A stretch of DNA of 64,000 nt, taken from assembly GCF_034359465.1 (NCBI RefSeq), contig NZ_CP110820.1:1065748-1129747 (forward strand), read 5' to 3'. This document shows positions 26,156 to 35,088 of the stretch, piece after piece. Below the pieces are notes generated by a model. The model was not told the DNA's origin. It worked only from the letters and a program-made list of their open reading frames with translations, and ran no database searches. Both the position numbers and the translations under genes were made by a program. This stretch comes from Candidatus Bandiella woodruffii. Lineage in GTDB: Bacteria > Pseudomonadota > Alphaproteobacteria > Rickettsiales > Midichloriaceae. The stretch's first letter is position 1. Each line of letters opens with the position of its first letter.

Positions 26156-28210
26156 ATGAGTCATCCCAAACTTACAAAATATCAAAAAGAAGCAGTAGTA
26201 TTGCTTTCTTTAGGAACTTTTCTAGAATATTTTGACTTAATGCTTTACCTTCACTTAGCAGTTTTTTTTAATGACCTGTTCTTCCCCCCGACTGAACCAT
26301 GGATTGCTAAACTACTGGTTGCTGCAACTTTTTCTATCACCTACGTTACAAGACCAATAGGTGGATTTATTATCGGTTGGATTGGGGATCATATAGGCAG
26401 AAAAACCACTATAATTATCACGACATTTATAATGGCTTTCTCGTGCATTGTTATGGCAAATATCGGCACTTATGCGGAGATTGGCATCACCGCAACTATT
26501 GCGATGCTCTTGTGTAGAACGCTGCAAGGGTTTTCTTCTATGGGAGAAATAGTTGGAGCACAACTTTATATATCGGAAATTTTAAAACAACCTTATAAGT
26601 ACGTATATACTGGTATTGTTGATATTGCAAGTTGGATCGGTGGGCTAATTGCTTTGGCAATAGGGGCTCTTGCTATTTCTGTACAACTTAATTGGAGGAT
26701 GGCTTTTTGGGTCGGGGCAGTAATCGCTTTAGTTGGCATGTTTGCCCGTACAAGATTAAGGGAAACTCCAGAATTTGTGGACTATAGACGTAGAATGAAA
26801 ATCAAGGCTGAGCTAAATAAACAAGATCCGGAAATTATAAAGCGTCTTAAGATTTATCAAGATAAGATGGATAAGAAAGTTATTGTCTCCTATTTCCTTA
26901 TTCGGTTAGTAGTTGGCTCCTGTTTCTATATTACTTATGGTTATATGAGCGAGTTTATGAAGGATTCCTTGGGCATGACTGCTGCAGAAATAGTCAACCA
27001 AAATACGATTATAAGTATTGTAACATTGGTGGCGATGGTAGTGGCGCTGTGTTTTGTGAGGAAGTATCATCCAATAAAAATAGTCAAAGTAACGATATTC
27101 TTTTTTCTAATTTGTTTACCGTTCATTCCATGGTGGTTGTCTAATGTTTCAGGTACAATATCCTTAACTGCTTTGCAATTTGTGATGTTCTCTTTCGCAA
27201 TATACGTGGTTGGAATGGAGGTAGTGTGTTTTAGGTATTTTCCTATTGCAACGAGATTTACCCTCATAGCCACAACATTTGGGGTTGCAAGTGCAATAGG
27301 GCAAGTGGTTATAACATTTGGTTTAATTCCATTAATGGAGCATTTAGGCTATTATGGGCTTTGGGTGATTTATGTTCCTGTTGCAATTGGTTTCTTATAT
27401 GGGGTCAACTATATTGAAAAATTAGAGAAAAAAAGAGGCTCTTATTATAAATATCCAGAAGAAGAAAAGTTAGACATCCCAATTGACACGGCAATGGAGC
27501 AAAGTGGATTTAGTTATAACTTAGGAGAAGAATATAAAAACTATAACACGTATTGCAAGTACTCCCAAAAATTGCTTAATCGAATAGAAGACCTAAATCA
27601 ACGTGCAAAGAAGAAAGTGAACATTGAGTTGATAAAAAAAGCCATTATTTTTGCAAAAAAATGGCATGGGTTAGATAAAAGAAACACAGGTGAACCATTT
27701 TACTCTCATCCCTTAGCTGTGGCCGATATTGTTTTGGACTATTATTTCAAAACTGATGTTATAGTAGCTGCAATATTGCACGACGTTGTTGAGGATACAG
27801 ATTGTACAATTGAGTTGATAGAACAGGAGTTCAATCCGCGTATAGCGCAGATGGTAGATAGGCTTACTAAAATACAAAAACGAGATGATAAGATAGTAAA
27901 GCTGAGCTTAGACGAAACTGTTGATAACTTACATAAAATGCAGGATAACGAAGTGTTACTTATCAAACAACTCGACAGACTGCATAATATGCATACCATT
28001 AGCGGAATGAAGAAGGAGAAGCAAAGGAGAGCAGCTATTGAGACTATGAATATATTGATCCCCTCCATTGCAGACACCGTGGAGAAGCTAGACATTAGCG
28101 ATAAGTTGAAATTAGAAGATGAGCTTTATAATCTTTCTAGTCCCTATCTTAAGGATGAGGATGAAGATCAGAATGAGGATGAGGATGATAAAGCTCCTCG
28201 ACAAAAATAA
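26156..28210 (+). CDS. ProP-like MFS transporter fused to a SpoT-type HD (ppGpp hydrolase-like) domain
   Basis: Residues 1-440 are an MHS-type MFS transporter paralogous to the upstream gene (LEYFDLMLYLHLAVFF; GWIGDHIGRKTTII). After a ~55-residue linker, residues 495-650 form an HD domain with the SpoT/Rel hydrolase signature: RNTGEPFYSHPLAV (His518), AAILHDVVEDTDC (His542, Asp543, Glu546, Asp547) and KQLDRLHNM (Asp607, Asn611). All Mn-binding and catalytic positions known from Rel/SpoT/MESH1 are present. No synthetase or TGS domain follows, only an acidic tail (DEDEDQNEDEDD). The orientation predicts a cytosolic hydrolase tethered to the membrane. GGAG lies 9 bp before the ATG. Confidence 0.85.
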   Translation: MSHPKLTKYQKEAVVLLSLGTFLEYFDLMLYLHLAVFFNDLFFPPTEPWIAKLLVAATFSITYVTRPIGGFIIGWIGDHIGRKTTIIITTFIMAFSCIVMANIGTYAEIGITATIAMLLCRTLQGFSSMGEIVGAQLYISEILKQPYKYVYTGIVDIASWIGGLIALAIGALAISVQLNWRMAFWVGAVIALVGMFARTRLRETPEFVDYRRRMKIKAELNKQDPEIIKRLKIYQDKMDKKVIVSYFLIRLVVGSCFYITYGYMSEFMKDSLGMTAAEIVNQNTIISIVTLVAMVVALCFVRKYHPIKIVKVTIFFFLICLPFIPWWLSNVSGTISLTALQFVMFSFAIYVVGMEVVCFRYFPIATRFTLIATTFGVASAIGQVVITFGLIPLMEHLGYYGLWVIYVPVAIGFLYGVNYIEKLEKKRGSYYKYPEEEKLDIPIDTAMEQSGFSYNLGEEYKNYNTYCKYSQKLLNRIEDLNQRAKKKVNIELIKKAIIFAKKWHGLDKRNTGEPFYSHPLAVADIVLDYYFKTDVIVAAILHDVVEDTDCTIELIEQEFNPRIAQMVDRLTKIQKRDDKIVKLSLDETVDNLHKMQDNEVLLIKQLDRLHNMHTISGMKKEKQRRAAIETMNILIPSIADTVEKLDISDKLKLEDELYNLSSPYLKDEDEDQNEDEDDKAPRQK

Positions 28211-28214
28211 GTGA

Positions 28215-28262
28215 TAAAAATGCGAAATATGACAACGCCAATTTTTGAAGTTAGTAGGGTAA
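28215..28262. repeat. TATACTCCG repeat fragment
   Basis: It carries AATGCGAAATATGACAACGC, CCAATTTTTGAAGTTAG and TAGGGTAAAT, a reverse-oriented proximal fragment directly before IS family F. Confidence 0.6.
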
Positions 28263-28269
28263 ATTTGGT

Positions 28270-28660
28270 GGGAGTGTTCATAAATAGATAGAAAGAGCTA
28301 AAGCTTTGTTAAAAAATAAAACAAGGGATAATCTTAGCATTTCAGAACACTTGCTAAAGCGTTTAGTCTTGCGATTTAATCTAGCAAGCATATCCCTTAA
28401 GGAGGAATTGAAGCTCTCAACCAAACAAGTTTCAGACTTTGTCTGCAGATGTATTTGAGCAATTTTATAATGACAATAGACCTCATACCCATCTGTACAC
28501 ATATAACGAATTTGGTATTTTTCTCCTAGCTCACGAGCTAAATCTACGTAATTTTCTTTATCACCTGAACCTACTTTAAACGCAACAGTTTTGAATCTGT
28601 CCCTATCGACAGCAGTCCATATTCTTGTTTTATTCTCTTTTTTTTGACGTATGTATATAG
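28270..28660 (-). mobile_element. Family F IS1-type element, right half (minus)
   Basis: The terminus GGGAGTGTTCATAAATAG is at 28270. The internal sequence matches the plus-strand half at 29230-29619 inverted. The left half is replaced by a 129-bp MITE at 28661. Confidence 0.85.
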
Positions 28661-28673
28661 GGTTCTGTCGCAT
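28278..28673 (-). pseudogene. IS1-family transposase (family F), C-terminal half
   Basis: It encodes the catalytic part of an IS1-type transposase: RIWTAVDRDRFKTVAFKVG, YMCTDGYEVY and LVESFNSSLRDMLARLNRK. The apparent start MRQNPIY is contributed by the neighbouring MITE inverted repeat and is not the native one. The zinc-ribbon half is absent. Confidence 0.82.
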
Positions 28674-28789
28674 CTGTTAATTTTTGAAATAAAAAGTAAA
28701 AATTAAGAATTTTTAACTCCCGATTTTCCGCACTTTGAAATTTTCACTTTTCACTTTTTGCACTGAATTTTCACAGATGCGACAGAACC
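28661..28789. mobile_element. 129-bp MITE-like element with family E termini, copy 1
   Basis: The termini GGTTCTGTCGCATCTGT and ACAGATGCGACAGAACC are perfect 17-bp inverted repeats, matching those of the family E IS6 element at 53620. The A+T-rich interior has no ORF. It is inverted relative to copy 2 at 28993. Confidence 0.82.
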
Positions 28790-28817
28790 ATCCGCGTGCA
28801 ACGTGGAAATCGAACCT

Positions 28818-28992
28818 GGGAGCGTTGAAAGATAAAATAAGGATAAATGTGATGGTTTGATTTAAGGAAGTTTGGACCATGGTCTAAAAAAATTAACAAA
28901 AAACTGGTTTCCCCAAGAATTCAAAAGATTTCTTTGAGGTGGGATATGGTAATTTTTAGCTTTTTATTGATTCTGCGAAGCGTGATTTTATG
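28818..28992 (-). mobile_element. Family D IS, right-end fragment
   Basis: It is 175 bp identical in pattern to the right end of D (terminus GGGAGCGTTGAAAGATAAAA at 28818), up to the point GTGATTTTATG where the second MITE begins. It carries the non-coding end only. Confidence 0.85.
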
Positions 28993-29121
28993 GGTTCTGT
29001 CGCATCTGTGAAAATTCAGTGCAAAAAGTGAAAAGTGAAAATTTCAAAGTGCGGAAAATCGGGAGTTAAAAATTCTTAATTTTTACTTTTTATTTCAAAA
29101 ATTAACAGATGCGACAGAACC
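28993..29121. mobile_element. 129-bp MITE-like element with family E termini, copy 2
   Basis: Same length, termini and interior as copy 1, in opposite orientation. It lies between a D fragment and the plus-strand F half. Confidence 0.82.
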
Positions 29122-29122
29122 C

Positions 29123-29619
29123 AGTATTTTATTGGATCAAACAAGCAGGGAAAGTAGTAGATGAGATGGTGACGAATCAAAAGATAGAGGGAGATAAGAA
29201 GCGTATAGAGATATTAGAGATGGATGAGCTATATACATACGTCAAAAAAAAGAGAATAAAACAAGAATATGGACTGCTGTCGATAGGGACAGATTCAAAA
29301 CTGTTGCGTTTAAAGTAGGTTCAGGTGATAAAGAAAATTACGTAGATTTAGCTCGTGAGCTAGGAGAAAAATACCAAATTCGTTATATGTGTACAGATGG
29401 GTATGAGGTCTATTGTCATTATAAAATTGCTCAAATACATCTGCAGACAAAGTCTGAAACTTGTTTGGTTGAGAGCTTCAATTCCTCCTTAAGGGATATG
29501 CTTGCTAGATTAAATCGCAAGACTAAACGCTTTAGCAAGTGTTCTGAAATGCTAAGATTATCCCTTGTTTTATTTTTTAACAAAGCTTTAGCTCTTTCTA
29601 TCTATTTATGAACACTCCC
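29123..29619 (+). mobile_element. Family F IS1-type element, right two-thirds (plus)
   Basis: It extends about 107 bp further upstream than the minus-strand half and ends at the terminus CTATTTATGAACACTCCC. Its left end is missing, cut at the MITE. Confidence 0.85.
29124..29611 (+). pseudogene. IS1-family transposase (family F), 5'-truncated, split frame
   Basis: The first frame ends after MDELYTYVKKKRIKQ. The catalytic frame (ENKTRIWTAVDRDRF ... LARLNRKTKRFSK) is reached by a -1 shift at eight A residues followed by G (A AAA AAG, about 29244-29252). The N-terminal zinc ribbon is missing, so the copy is dead despite the intact slippery site. Confidence 0.8.
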
Positions 29620-29675
29620 TTGTTTTATAGTTGGACATGTTCAAAACAACATGATCTCACCATCTTTTCCAGAAA

Positions 29676-30487
29676 GGGAGCGTTGAAAGATAAAATAAGG
29701 ATAAATGTGATGGTTTGATTTAAGGAAGTTTGGACCATGGTCTAAAAAAATTAACAAAAAACTGGTTTCCCCAAGAATTCAAAAGATTTCTTTGAGGTGG
29801 GATATGGTAATTTTTAGCTTTTTATTGATTCTGCGAAGCGTGATTTTATGAGCTTAGGCAGTAAGAACCGTTAAACGTTTTAAATTAAAGCAGATAGCAT
29901 TCATAAATTCAGCAAACTGATTTTTGGCAATTCCTATGTATCGCAATCGTTTATTATCTTGAGAAAACACCCTCTCAAACGGAGCCCTTATGGAAGTATA
30001 GTATCGATCAAGGTCAAAATTCTTTTGCTTCATATTGTTTTTCTTGATGGCGCAAAAATGAATACCTCTGCTTTTAGCTGCATTCTTTGCTGGTGCAACA
30101 CAATACCCTTTGTCAGCATAAACTGCTCCACTATTTGGTAAAACATGCGCAACTCCCTTTGCATCGGTAACATTAGCAGGCGTTATAGCAACCTTGTTGA
30201 TCATTCCGGATTGAATATCTACGCTTACATGTTTTTCTTATAGCCATACCAAAATTTACTACCACCCTTGCACCCTATTTTGGCTTGTTTATCATGTGCG
30301 ACTTTAGGCAAGACTTCGTTGTTAAGTTTTTCATATTTTTGTTTTCTGGCTTCATCCCGCTCTTCCCATAAATTAGCTTTGGAGATCAAGTGACTTGCAT
30401 CAACAAAAGTAAATACCTCGCTCATATATCCTTGAGATTTTAGTTGATCTCTAAAAATGGCAAAGATTTTTGATAACAAATTTGTTC
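29676..30487 (-). mobile_element. Family D IS, right two-thirds
   Basis: The right terminus is at 29676 and the fragment ends at 30487, where family C copy 1 begins. The transposase fragments at 30225-30479 (VDASHLISKANLWEERDEA) and 29854-30204 (ITPANVTDAKGVAHVLPN; YADKGYCVAPAKNAA) are in two frames, separated at the same AAAAAC site as in the complete copy. Confidence 0.88.
29854..30479 (-). pseudogene. IS5-like transposase (family D), C-terminal two-thirds
   Basis: It carries the first catalytic Asp (FVDASHLIS), the YADKGY region and the RAPFERVFSQDNKRLRYIG region, with a -1 frame change at KKN/HVSVD near 30225-30235. The N-terminal third is cut off by family C insertion or deletion at 30487. 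Confidence 0.82.
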
Positions 30488-31340
30488 GGCACCGTCAAGT
30501 TAAAAAAGTTGAGGTGCAAAAGGTATTGAGAGAAGAGGGAAAAAATAGTAAATTGGAGCAAAATAAAAAATAATAGAAAAACAATGGAAGAAAGAGCGAG
30601 CAGATACAGATATCCAATGGTGATAATAGGACATGCAGTTTGGTTGTACCACAGATTTAATTTGAGTTATAGAGACGTAGCAGAAGAGTTGTTATAAAGG
30701 GGTATAGAAGTAAGCCATGAAACGATAAGAGCATGGTGTATTAAATTTGGAAAAAGGTTTTTAGATATAATCAAGAAGAAGCAGAGGAAAGTAAAGGATA
30801 AATGGCATTTGGATGAGATGAGCATTAAAATTAACGGTAAATATTTTATTTTGTGGAGAGCTGTAGATGAAGATGGATATGAGATAGATGTCTTCCTACA
30901 GACCAGACGTAATAAAAAGTCTGCGATAAGGTTTTTATCAAGATTATTACAATCAAATCCAGTACCCAGAGTAATCGTGACAGATAAATTAAAAAGCTAT
31001 ACCAAACCTATAAAAGAAATGTGCCCTAAAACAGAGCATAGGCGCCATAAAGGATTAAATAATAGGGTTGAAAATGCACACCAACCAACACGCAGGAAAG
31101 AGAAATGCCTAATAAAATTCAAATCTCCTTCTGGGGTACAGCAAACTCTTTCTTTGATGGGAAAAATAAGGAACATATTTTCAGTAGATGTGGGCAGGTA
31201 TATTAACAGTTCTAGCAAGCAAAAAGAAATGTTTTTTGAAGCTAAATCTATTTGGGATCACGCCGCTCAATCCATAGCTGCTGCATAATTTTCAAAAAGA
31301 TGCTCTGTCACGCCCTTACCTCCATTAACTTGACGGTGCC
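30488..31340 (+). mobile_element. Family C IS6-type insertion sequence, complete copy 1
   Basis: The 853-bp element has termini GGCACCGTCAAGTTAA / TTAACTTGACGGTGCC, in keeping with IS6/IS26-family ends. No 8-bp target duplication is present. Confidence 0.94.
30584..31288 (+). pseudogene. IS6-family transposase, family C, with in-frame TAA
   Basis: The frame starts MEERASRYRYPMVIIGHAVW and stops with TAA at 30695 after YRDVAEELL. Beyond the stop the same frame continues RGIEVSHETIRAWCIKFG and the complete DDE domain: HLDEMSIKI (first Asp), VTDKLKSY (second Asp), NNRVENAHQPTRRKEK (Glu). An ATG at 30809 could start a 159-residue product lacking the helix-turn-helix. Unlike copies 2 and 3, it has CAG, not TAG, in KKQRK. 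Confidence 0.85.
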
Positions 31341-31505
31341 CCCCTTTCCCTTTGCAATATTTACATTCTATTTTCTCCATTTTTCCCTTTCTTTTTTTTC
31401 CTTCCCTCTCCTTATATCACATTCTTTTCTTCTTTCCTATCCCTTTTAAAACACTCCCATAAGGACGGGCAGTCTATAGTTGCCATAGTCCATACTGTTG
31501 ATAAA
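31341..31505. other. Pyrimidine-rich spacer
   Basis: A C+T-rich stretch (31341-31445) is followed by unclassified sequence with a possible IS left-end scar (AAAACACTCCC near 31448). No gene is seen. Confidence 0.45.
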
Positions 31506-31672
31506 TGTATACCTCTAGTAAATCAAGGGTTGGCAAATTTATAGACGAAAGAGAACTTAGAAAAGAGCTAGGAATACAAGCAATGAGCATGAGGCGCGTA
31601 CATATGTACCTAAACGTTATGCGAAATCCGAAGTATTTTGAGGCCAATTTTTCAAGTTAACGGAGTATATGC
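31506..31672. repeat. TATACTCCG repeat, full copy, reverse orientation
   Basis: It ends in GGAGTATAT at 31672 and begins GTATACCTCTAGTAAATCAA at 31506, with GGCAAATTTATAGACGAAAG, GAGGCGCGTACATATGTACC and TTTTGAGGCCAATTTTTCAA. It shares the TTTTGAGGCC variant with the copy at 43797. Confidence 0.88.
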
Positions 31673-31682
31673 TTCCAATTTC

Positions 31683-33206
31683 TTAGTCTTGCTTCTTGCT
31701 TGGGCTATAAGTGTTCATTTGCTCGAAGAAATCATAATTACTTTGTGAATATTTCAACTTATTAATTAAAAATTCTATCGCTTCTGTTGAACTCATAGGG
31801 CTTAATATTTTTCTTAAAACCCATGCTTTACTTAGGTTTCCTTTATCTACTATTAATTCTTCTTTTCTAGTTCCAGATTTAGTTATATCAATCGCGGGGA
31901 AAACCCTTTTATCAGCTATCTTTCTGTCCAGTATGATCTCTGCATTACCGGTTCCTTTAAATTCTTCGAATATTACTTCGTCCATTCTAGAACCAGTTTC
32001 AATTAATGCAGTAGCAATAATGGTAAGAGAACCACCACCCTCTATGTTCCTTGCCGCCCCAAAGAATTTTTTTGGTCTTTGTAGCGCGTTAGAATCAACG
32101 CCCCCGCTTAGTACTTTACCTGAAGAAGGCGCTACATCGTTGTATGCCCTTGCCAGCCTAGTTATAGAGTCTAGTAACACGACAACATCTTTTTTCGCTT
32201 CAACCAGCCTTTTTGCTTTTTCTATAACTATCTCAGCTAACTGTACATGACGATGCGATGGCTCGTCAAACGTTGAACTTACTACTTCACCCTTAACCGA
32301 CCTAAGCATGTCTGTAACTTCCTCTGGCCTTTCTCCTACGGATAAAACTATCAGGTATATCTCTGGATAGTTTTTGGCTACGGCATGTGCAATGTTTTGC
32401 ATTAAAACCGTCTTCCCGGTTCTAGGAGGCGCAACAACCAATGCTCTTTGTCCTTTGCCTAAAGGGGATACTATGTCAATAATGCGTCCACTTAATGTAC
32501 TTTTGCTTCCGTCTAAAAATTCCAAGCTTATTCTGTCTTCTGGATAAAGAGGGGTTAAATCTTCGAAATGTATTCTGTGTTTACTACTTTCTGTTGATTG
32601 ATAGTTGATTGTTTGGACATTTACAATTGCAAAATACCTTTCATCTTTTTTTGGAGCTCTAATCAGACCAGTTATAGTATCACCGGTTCTTAGACCAAAC
32701 CTTCTAATTTGGTTGGGGGACACATAAACATCATTAGAGCATGGGATATAGTTTGATTTGGCAGATCTTAAAAACCCATAACCATCCGGCAATATTTCTA
32801 ACACACCTTCTCCTACTATATCCACCCCCTTTTCGGCATAATCTTTCAAAATGGCGAATACCAAATCATGACGGTTTAGACTGTTTGGATTTTTAAGGTC
32901 TAGAGATTCTGCAAGCAATACAAGCTCATCTGGAGACTTGTTTTTAAAGTCACTTAAATTTAAGGTTTCTCTAGCTATTTTATTTTGTTCTGCATTGTTT
33001 TTGGAATCTAAGTGACGATGATTATAGTCTTTATCTTCCACTCTCTCTTGAATGGATTTTTCATCACTAGGTTTGGCTTTATGATCCACTTTTAACCTGT
33101 AGCTAAGCTTTTTCACACTTTTATCCGTTTTCTCTTGAGCATCTTTTACGCTGCCAAAATTATCCTCTGAATCTATAGCACCTAATGTGCCATTTACCTT
33201 TTTCAT
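31683..33206 (-). CDS. rho: Transcription termination factor Rho
   Basis: This hexameric RNA helicase is 507 residues long. The N-terminal ~90 residues are a charged extension without homology I recognise. The Rho N domain ([12 protein letters not shown]), the RNA-binding CSD ([16 protein letters not shown]) and the ATPase (Walker [27 protein letters not shown]alker B; Q-loop [12 protein letters not shown]-finger region) follow in order. The E. coli protein has 419 residues, so the extension is notable, although alphaproteobacterial Rho proteins are often longer. The stop lies next to an intergenic repeat. Confidence 0.97.
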   Translation of the reverse strand: MKKVNGTLGAIDSEDNFGSVKDAQEKTDKSVKKLSYRLKVDHKAKPSDEKSIQERVEDKDYNHRHLDSKNNAEQNKIARETLNLSDFKNKSPDELVLLAESLDLKNPNSLNRHDLVFAILKDYAEKGVDIVGEGVLEILPDGYGFLRSAKSNYIPCSNDVYVSPNQIRRFGLRTGDTITGLIRAPKKDERYFAIVNVQTINYQSTESSKHRIHFEDLTPLYPEDRISLEFLDGSKSTLSGRIIDIVSPLGKGQRALVVAPPRTGKTVLMQNIAHAVAKNYPEIYLIVLSVGERPEEVTDMLRSVKGEVVSSTFDEPSHRHVQLAEIVIEKAKRLVEAKKDVVVLLDSITRLARAYNDVAPSSGKVLSGGVDSNALQRPKKFFGAARNIEGGGSLTIIATALIETGSRMDEVIFEEFKGTGNAEIILDRKIADKRVFPAIDITKSGTRKEELIVDKGNLSKAWVLRKILSPMSSTEAIEFLINKLKYSQSNYDFFEQMNTYSPSKKQD

Positions 33207-33942
33207 TTTTTGAATTGTATATTGTTTGTAATTAAGACGAAAAACCCCATCCAGTGCTTGTATGCAAGTCTAGTGTGATTTTTCATTGTTATCGAATTGC
33301 CCGATCATAATTGTATTTTTATTTTTCGTCAACAATTTAAATATTTTGTACCCGGCGCTGTTAAGTAAGTATAGCTAACAAGGTTGTTTTATGAAATAAA
33401 ATCGGTATCGATGCAAAAATCATATCGAATGCCTTGGAGTATCGTTTCGTCCTTCTATTGAACCTTGTTAAGTAATGTCGTATAAGGGGATTGACTCAAC
33501 CAGACATGTTTCAGATTTCGATACAATGTGCTTATCTGCCAATTTATAGTAGCCATATCCTTTTCATAACCATCGCTACATAAAATCTTGGCCTTGTAGC
33601 CTTTGCGTTGCAATCTCTGAGCCATTCTAACAAAAACAAATTTGTCACGGCTTTTACTTACTGCAATATCAATAGCTTGATTCCTGTTTTGGTCCACAGC
33701 AAGCCATATATAGGCGCGTTTTGTTTTTTTTTGATAATAAGTAAATAACTCATCTGCTTCCAATATCTCTATCTCTTTAGCATTATCTGGTATTTCTGTG
33801 GTACGAAGCTTTTCTTTTATCGCTTTAGCAAATGATCTAATCCAATGAATTAGCAGTGGGGCACAGACATTTTCTATGCGGGATATAGCTCTTATTCCCA
33901 TTCCTTCGGTATAAAGTTTCACAACTTTGATCTTTTTCTCTA

Positions 33943-34567
33943 GATAGTGTCGTCATGAGATTTGTGGTATAATATGAAAGAAAAGATAAATCATAAAAGA
34001 TTTTGCAGATGGAGAGACAAAAGGATATGGGAGGCTTTATTGGAGATATTTGTGAAAGAACCTGATATGGAATGGTTAATGATAGACGCAAGTCATAGTA
34101 AAGTGCATCCACATGCTTCAGGTGCAAAAGGCGGCAATCAAGATATGAGTCGTACAAAAGGGGGCTCAATACAAAGATTCACCTTGCCGTGGATTCACAT
34201 GGTATGCCACTCAAAGTTATTGTCACAAAAGGCTCAGAAGCTGATTGCAAGCAGGCTGTTAATCTTATTGAAGAGATGAAAGCTGAGTACTTACTAGCCG
34301 ACAGAGGGTACGATGTTAATTACATAATTGACCATGCCCAAGAATTGGGCATGAGAGTTGTTATTCCTCCTAAAAAGAACAGAATCACCCAGAGAAAATA
34401 CAATAAAGATTTATATAAAATAAGGCATATTGTAGAAAACACCTTTCTTCATCTTAAAAGATGGAGGGGAATTGCAACCAGATATGCTAAAAATTCAGCT
34501 TCTTTCCTTGCCGCAATTCAGATTAGATGTTTATCTCTTTGGCTTAAAATCTCATGACGACATTATC
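33943..34567 (+). mobile_element. Family A IS5-type element, copy 5, internally deleted
   Basis: The 625-bp element has both termini and a 209-bp internal deletion that removes the transposase start. The break lies at GATAAATCATAAAAG, where the short sequence shared by both deletion ends suggests slipped mispairing. It is inserted in family G. Confidence 0.92.
33962..34557 (+). pseudogene. IS5-family transposase remnant, family A copy 5
   Basis: The N-terminal ~70 residues, including TGSPWRDLPSEYGGW, are deleted. The apparent start MWYNMKEKINHKR is formed from terminal sequence. The catalytic blocks and the A AAA GGG site remain. It cannot make a complete transposase. Confidence 0.85.
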
Positions 34568-34804
34568 TAATGGATATTTTTCCCTACCATCCCCAATACG
34601 AAATGTTCTTCTACATTCCTTGCATAAATATCTCTGCTTATTTTTGACTATTCCGTCTTTAACTATCTTCTCACTTCCGCAACTTTTGCACAAAATCACA
34701 TAAATCTCCATATTCATGAATAACTCACATCATTATAGAGCGTTTTATTGCAAATATCTATATTTAATTAACAATACCTCCACATAAGACTCAAAGATAA
34801 TATG

Positions 34805-35088
34805 CTATTCATCATTCTCCTTTTGCTTTTTTGCTAGGTTTTGGTTAATCTGTATGGACTCCAGCGCATAGGAACATAACTCCTCAAATGGAACACCGTT
34901 TTTATCAGACAATGCCTTTAGTTCCTCTAAGCTTTTCATTATTTCCGCAGGAACAGTCCCTCCTCTTTCTTTAGAAAGCCAATCGGCTTGAAATTGAATC
35001 GGGTGATGATCTTTTTCGGGATTACCAATATAAAATGTGACAGGTGATGTATTACCCCCAAAAGTACACGGTATCTTAAACTTTTTCA
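34805..35088 (-). pseudogene. DUF2610-type small protein, start codon removed by family C insertion
   Basis: Reading leftwards from 35088 the frame runs KKFKIPCTFGGNTSPVTFYI, then GNPEKDHHPIQFQADWLSKE, RGGTVPAEIMKSLEELKALS, then DKNGVPFEELCSYALESIQI and a short charged tail to TAG at 34805 (about 94 residues). The pattern matches DUF2610 proteins of Rickettsiales (cytosolic, about 80-95 residues, function unknown). The sequence at the junction is TG AAA AAG, i.e. the A of the ATG and everything upstream are replaced by the IS end. Otherwise the frame is undamaged, so the event looks recent. Confidence 0.75.

Larger units (their letters stand above)
33345..34735 (-). pseudogene. Family G IS1-type transposase, interrupted by family A copy 5 and decayed
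   Basis: The N-terminal zinc ribbon (CKSCGSEKIVKDG ... CKECRRTFRIGDGREKYPL) is encoded from about 34712 to 34568, 5' of the inserted family A copy. The frame resumes at EKKIKVVKLYTEGMGIRAIS and continues through LEADELFTYYQKK, YIWLAVDQNRNQAID and CSDGYEKDMA. Near 33520 the frame is lost: SETCLVES and YLTRFNRRTKRYSKAFDMIF are in two further frames. At least two indels make it non-functional. The termini of this element were not resolved. Confidence 0.78.

Noticed and set aside
22974..31672. Possible CRISPR array from recurrent repeats
   Set aside because: The repeats are ~165 bp, dispersed, in both orientations and not separated by regular spacers; no cas genes are seen.
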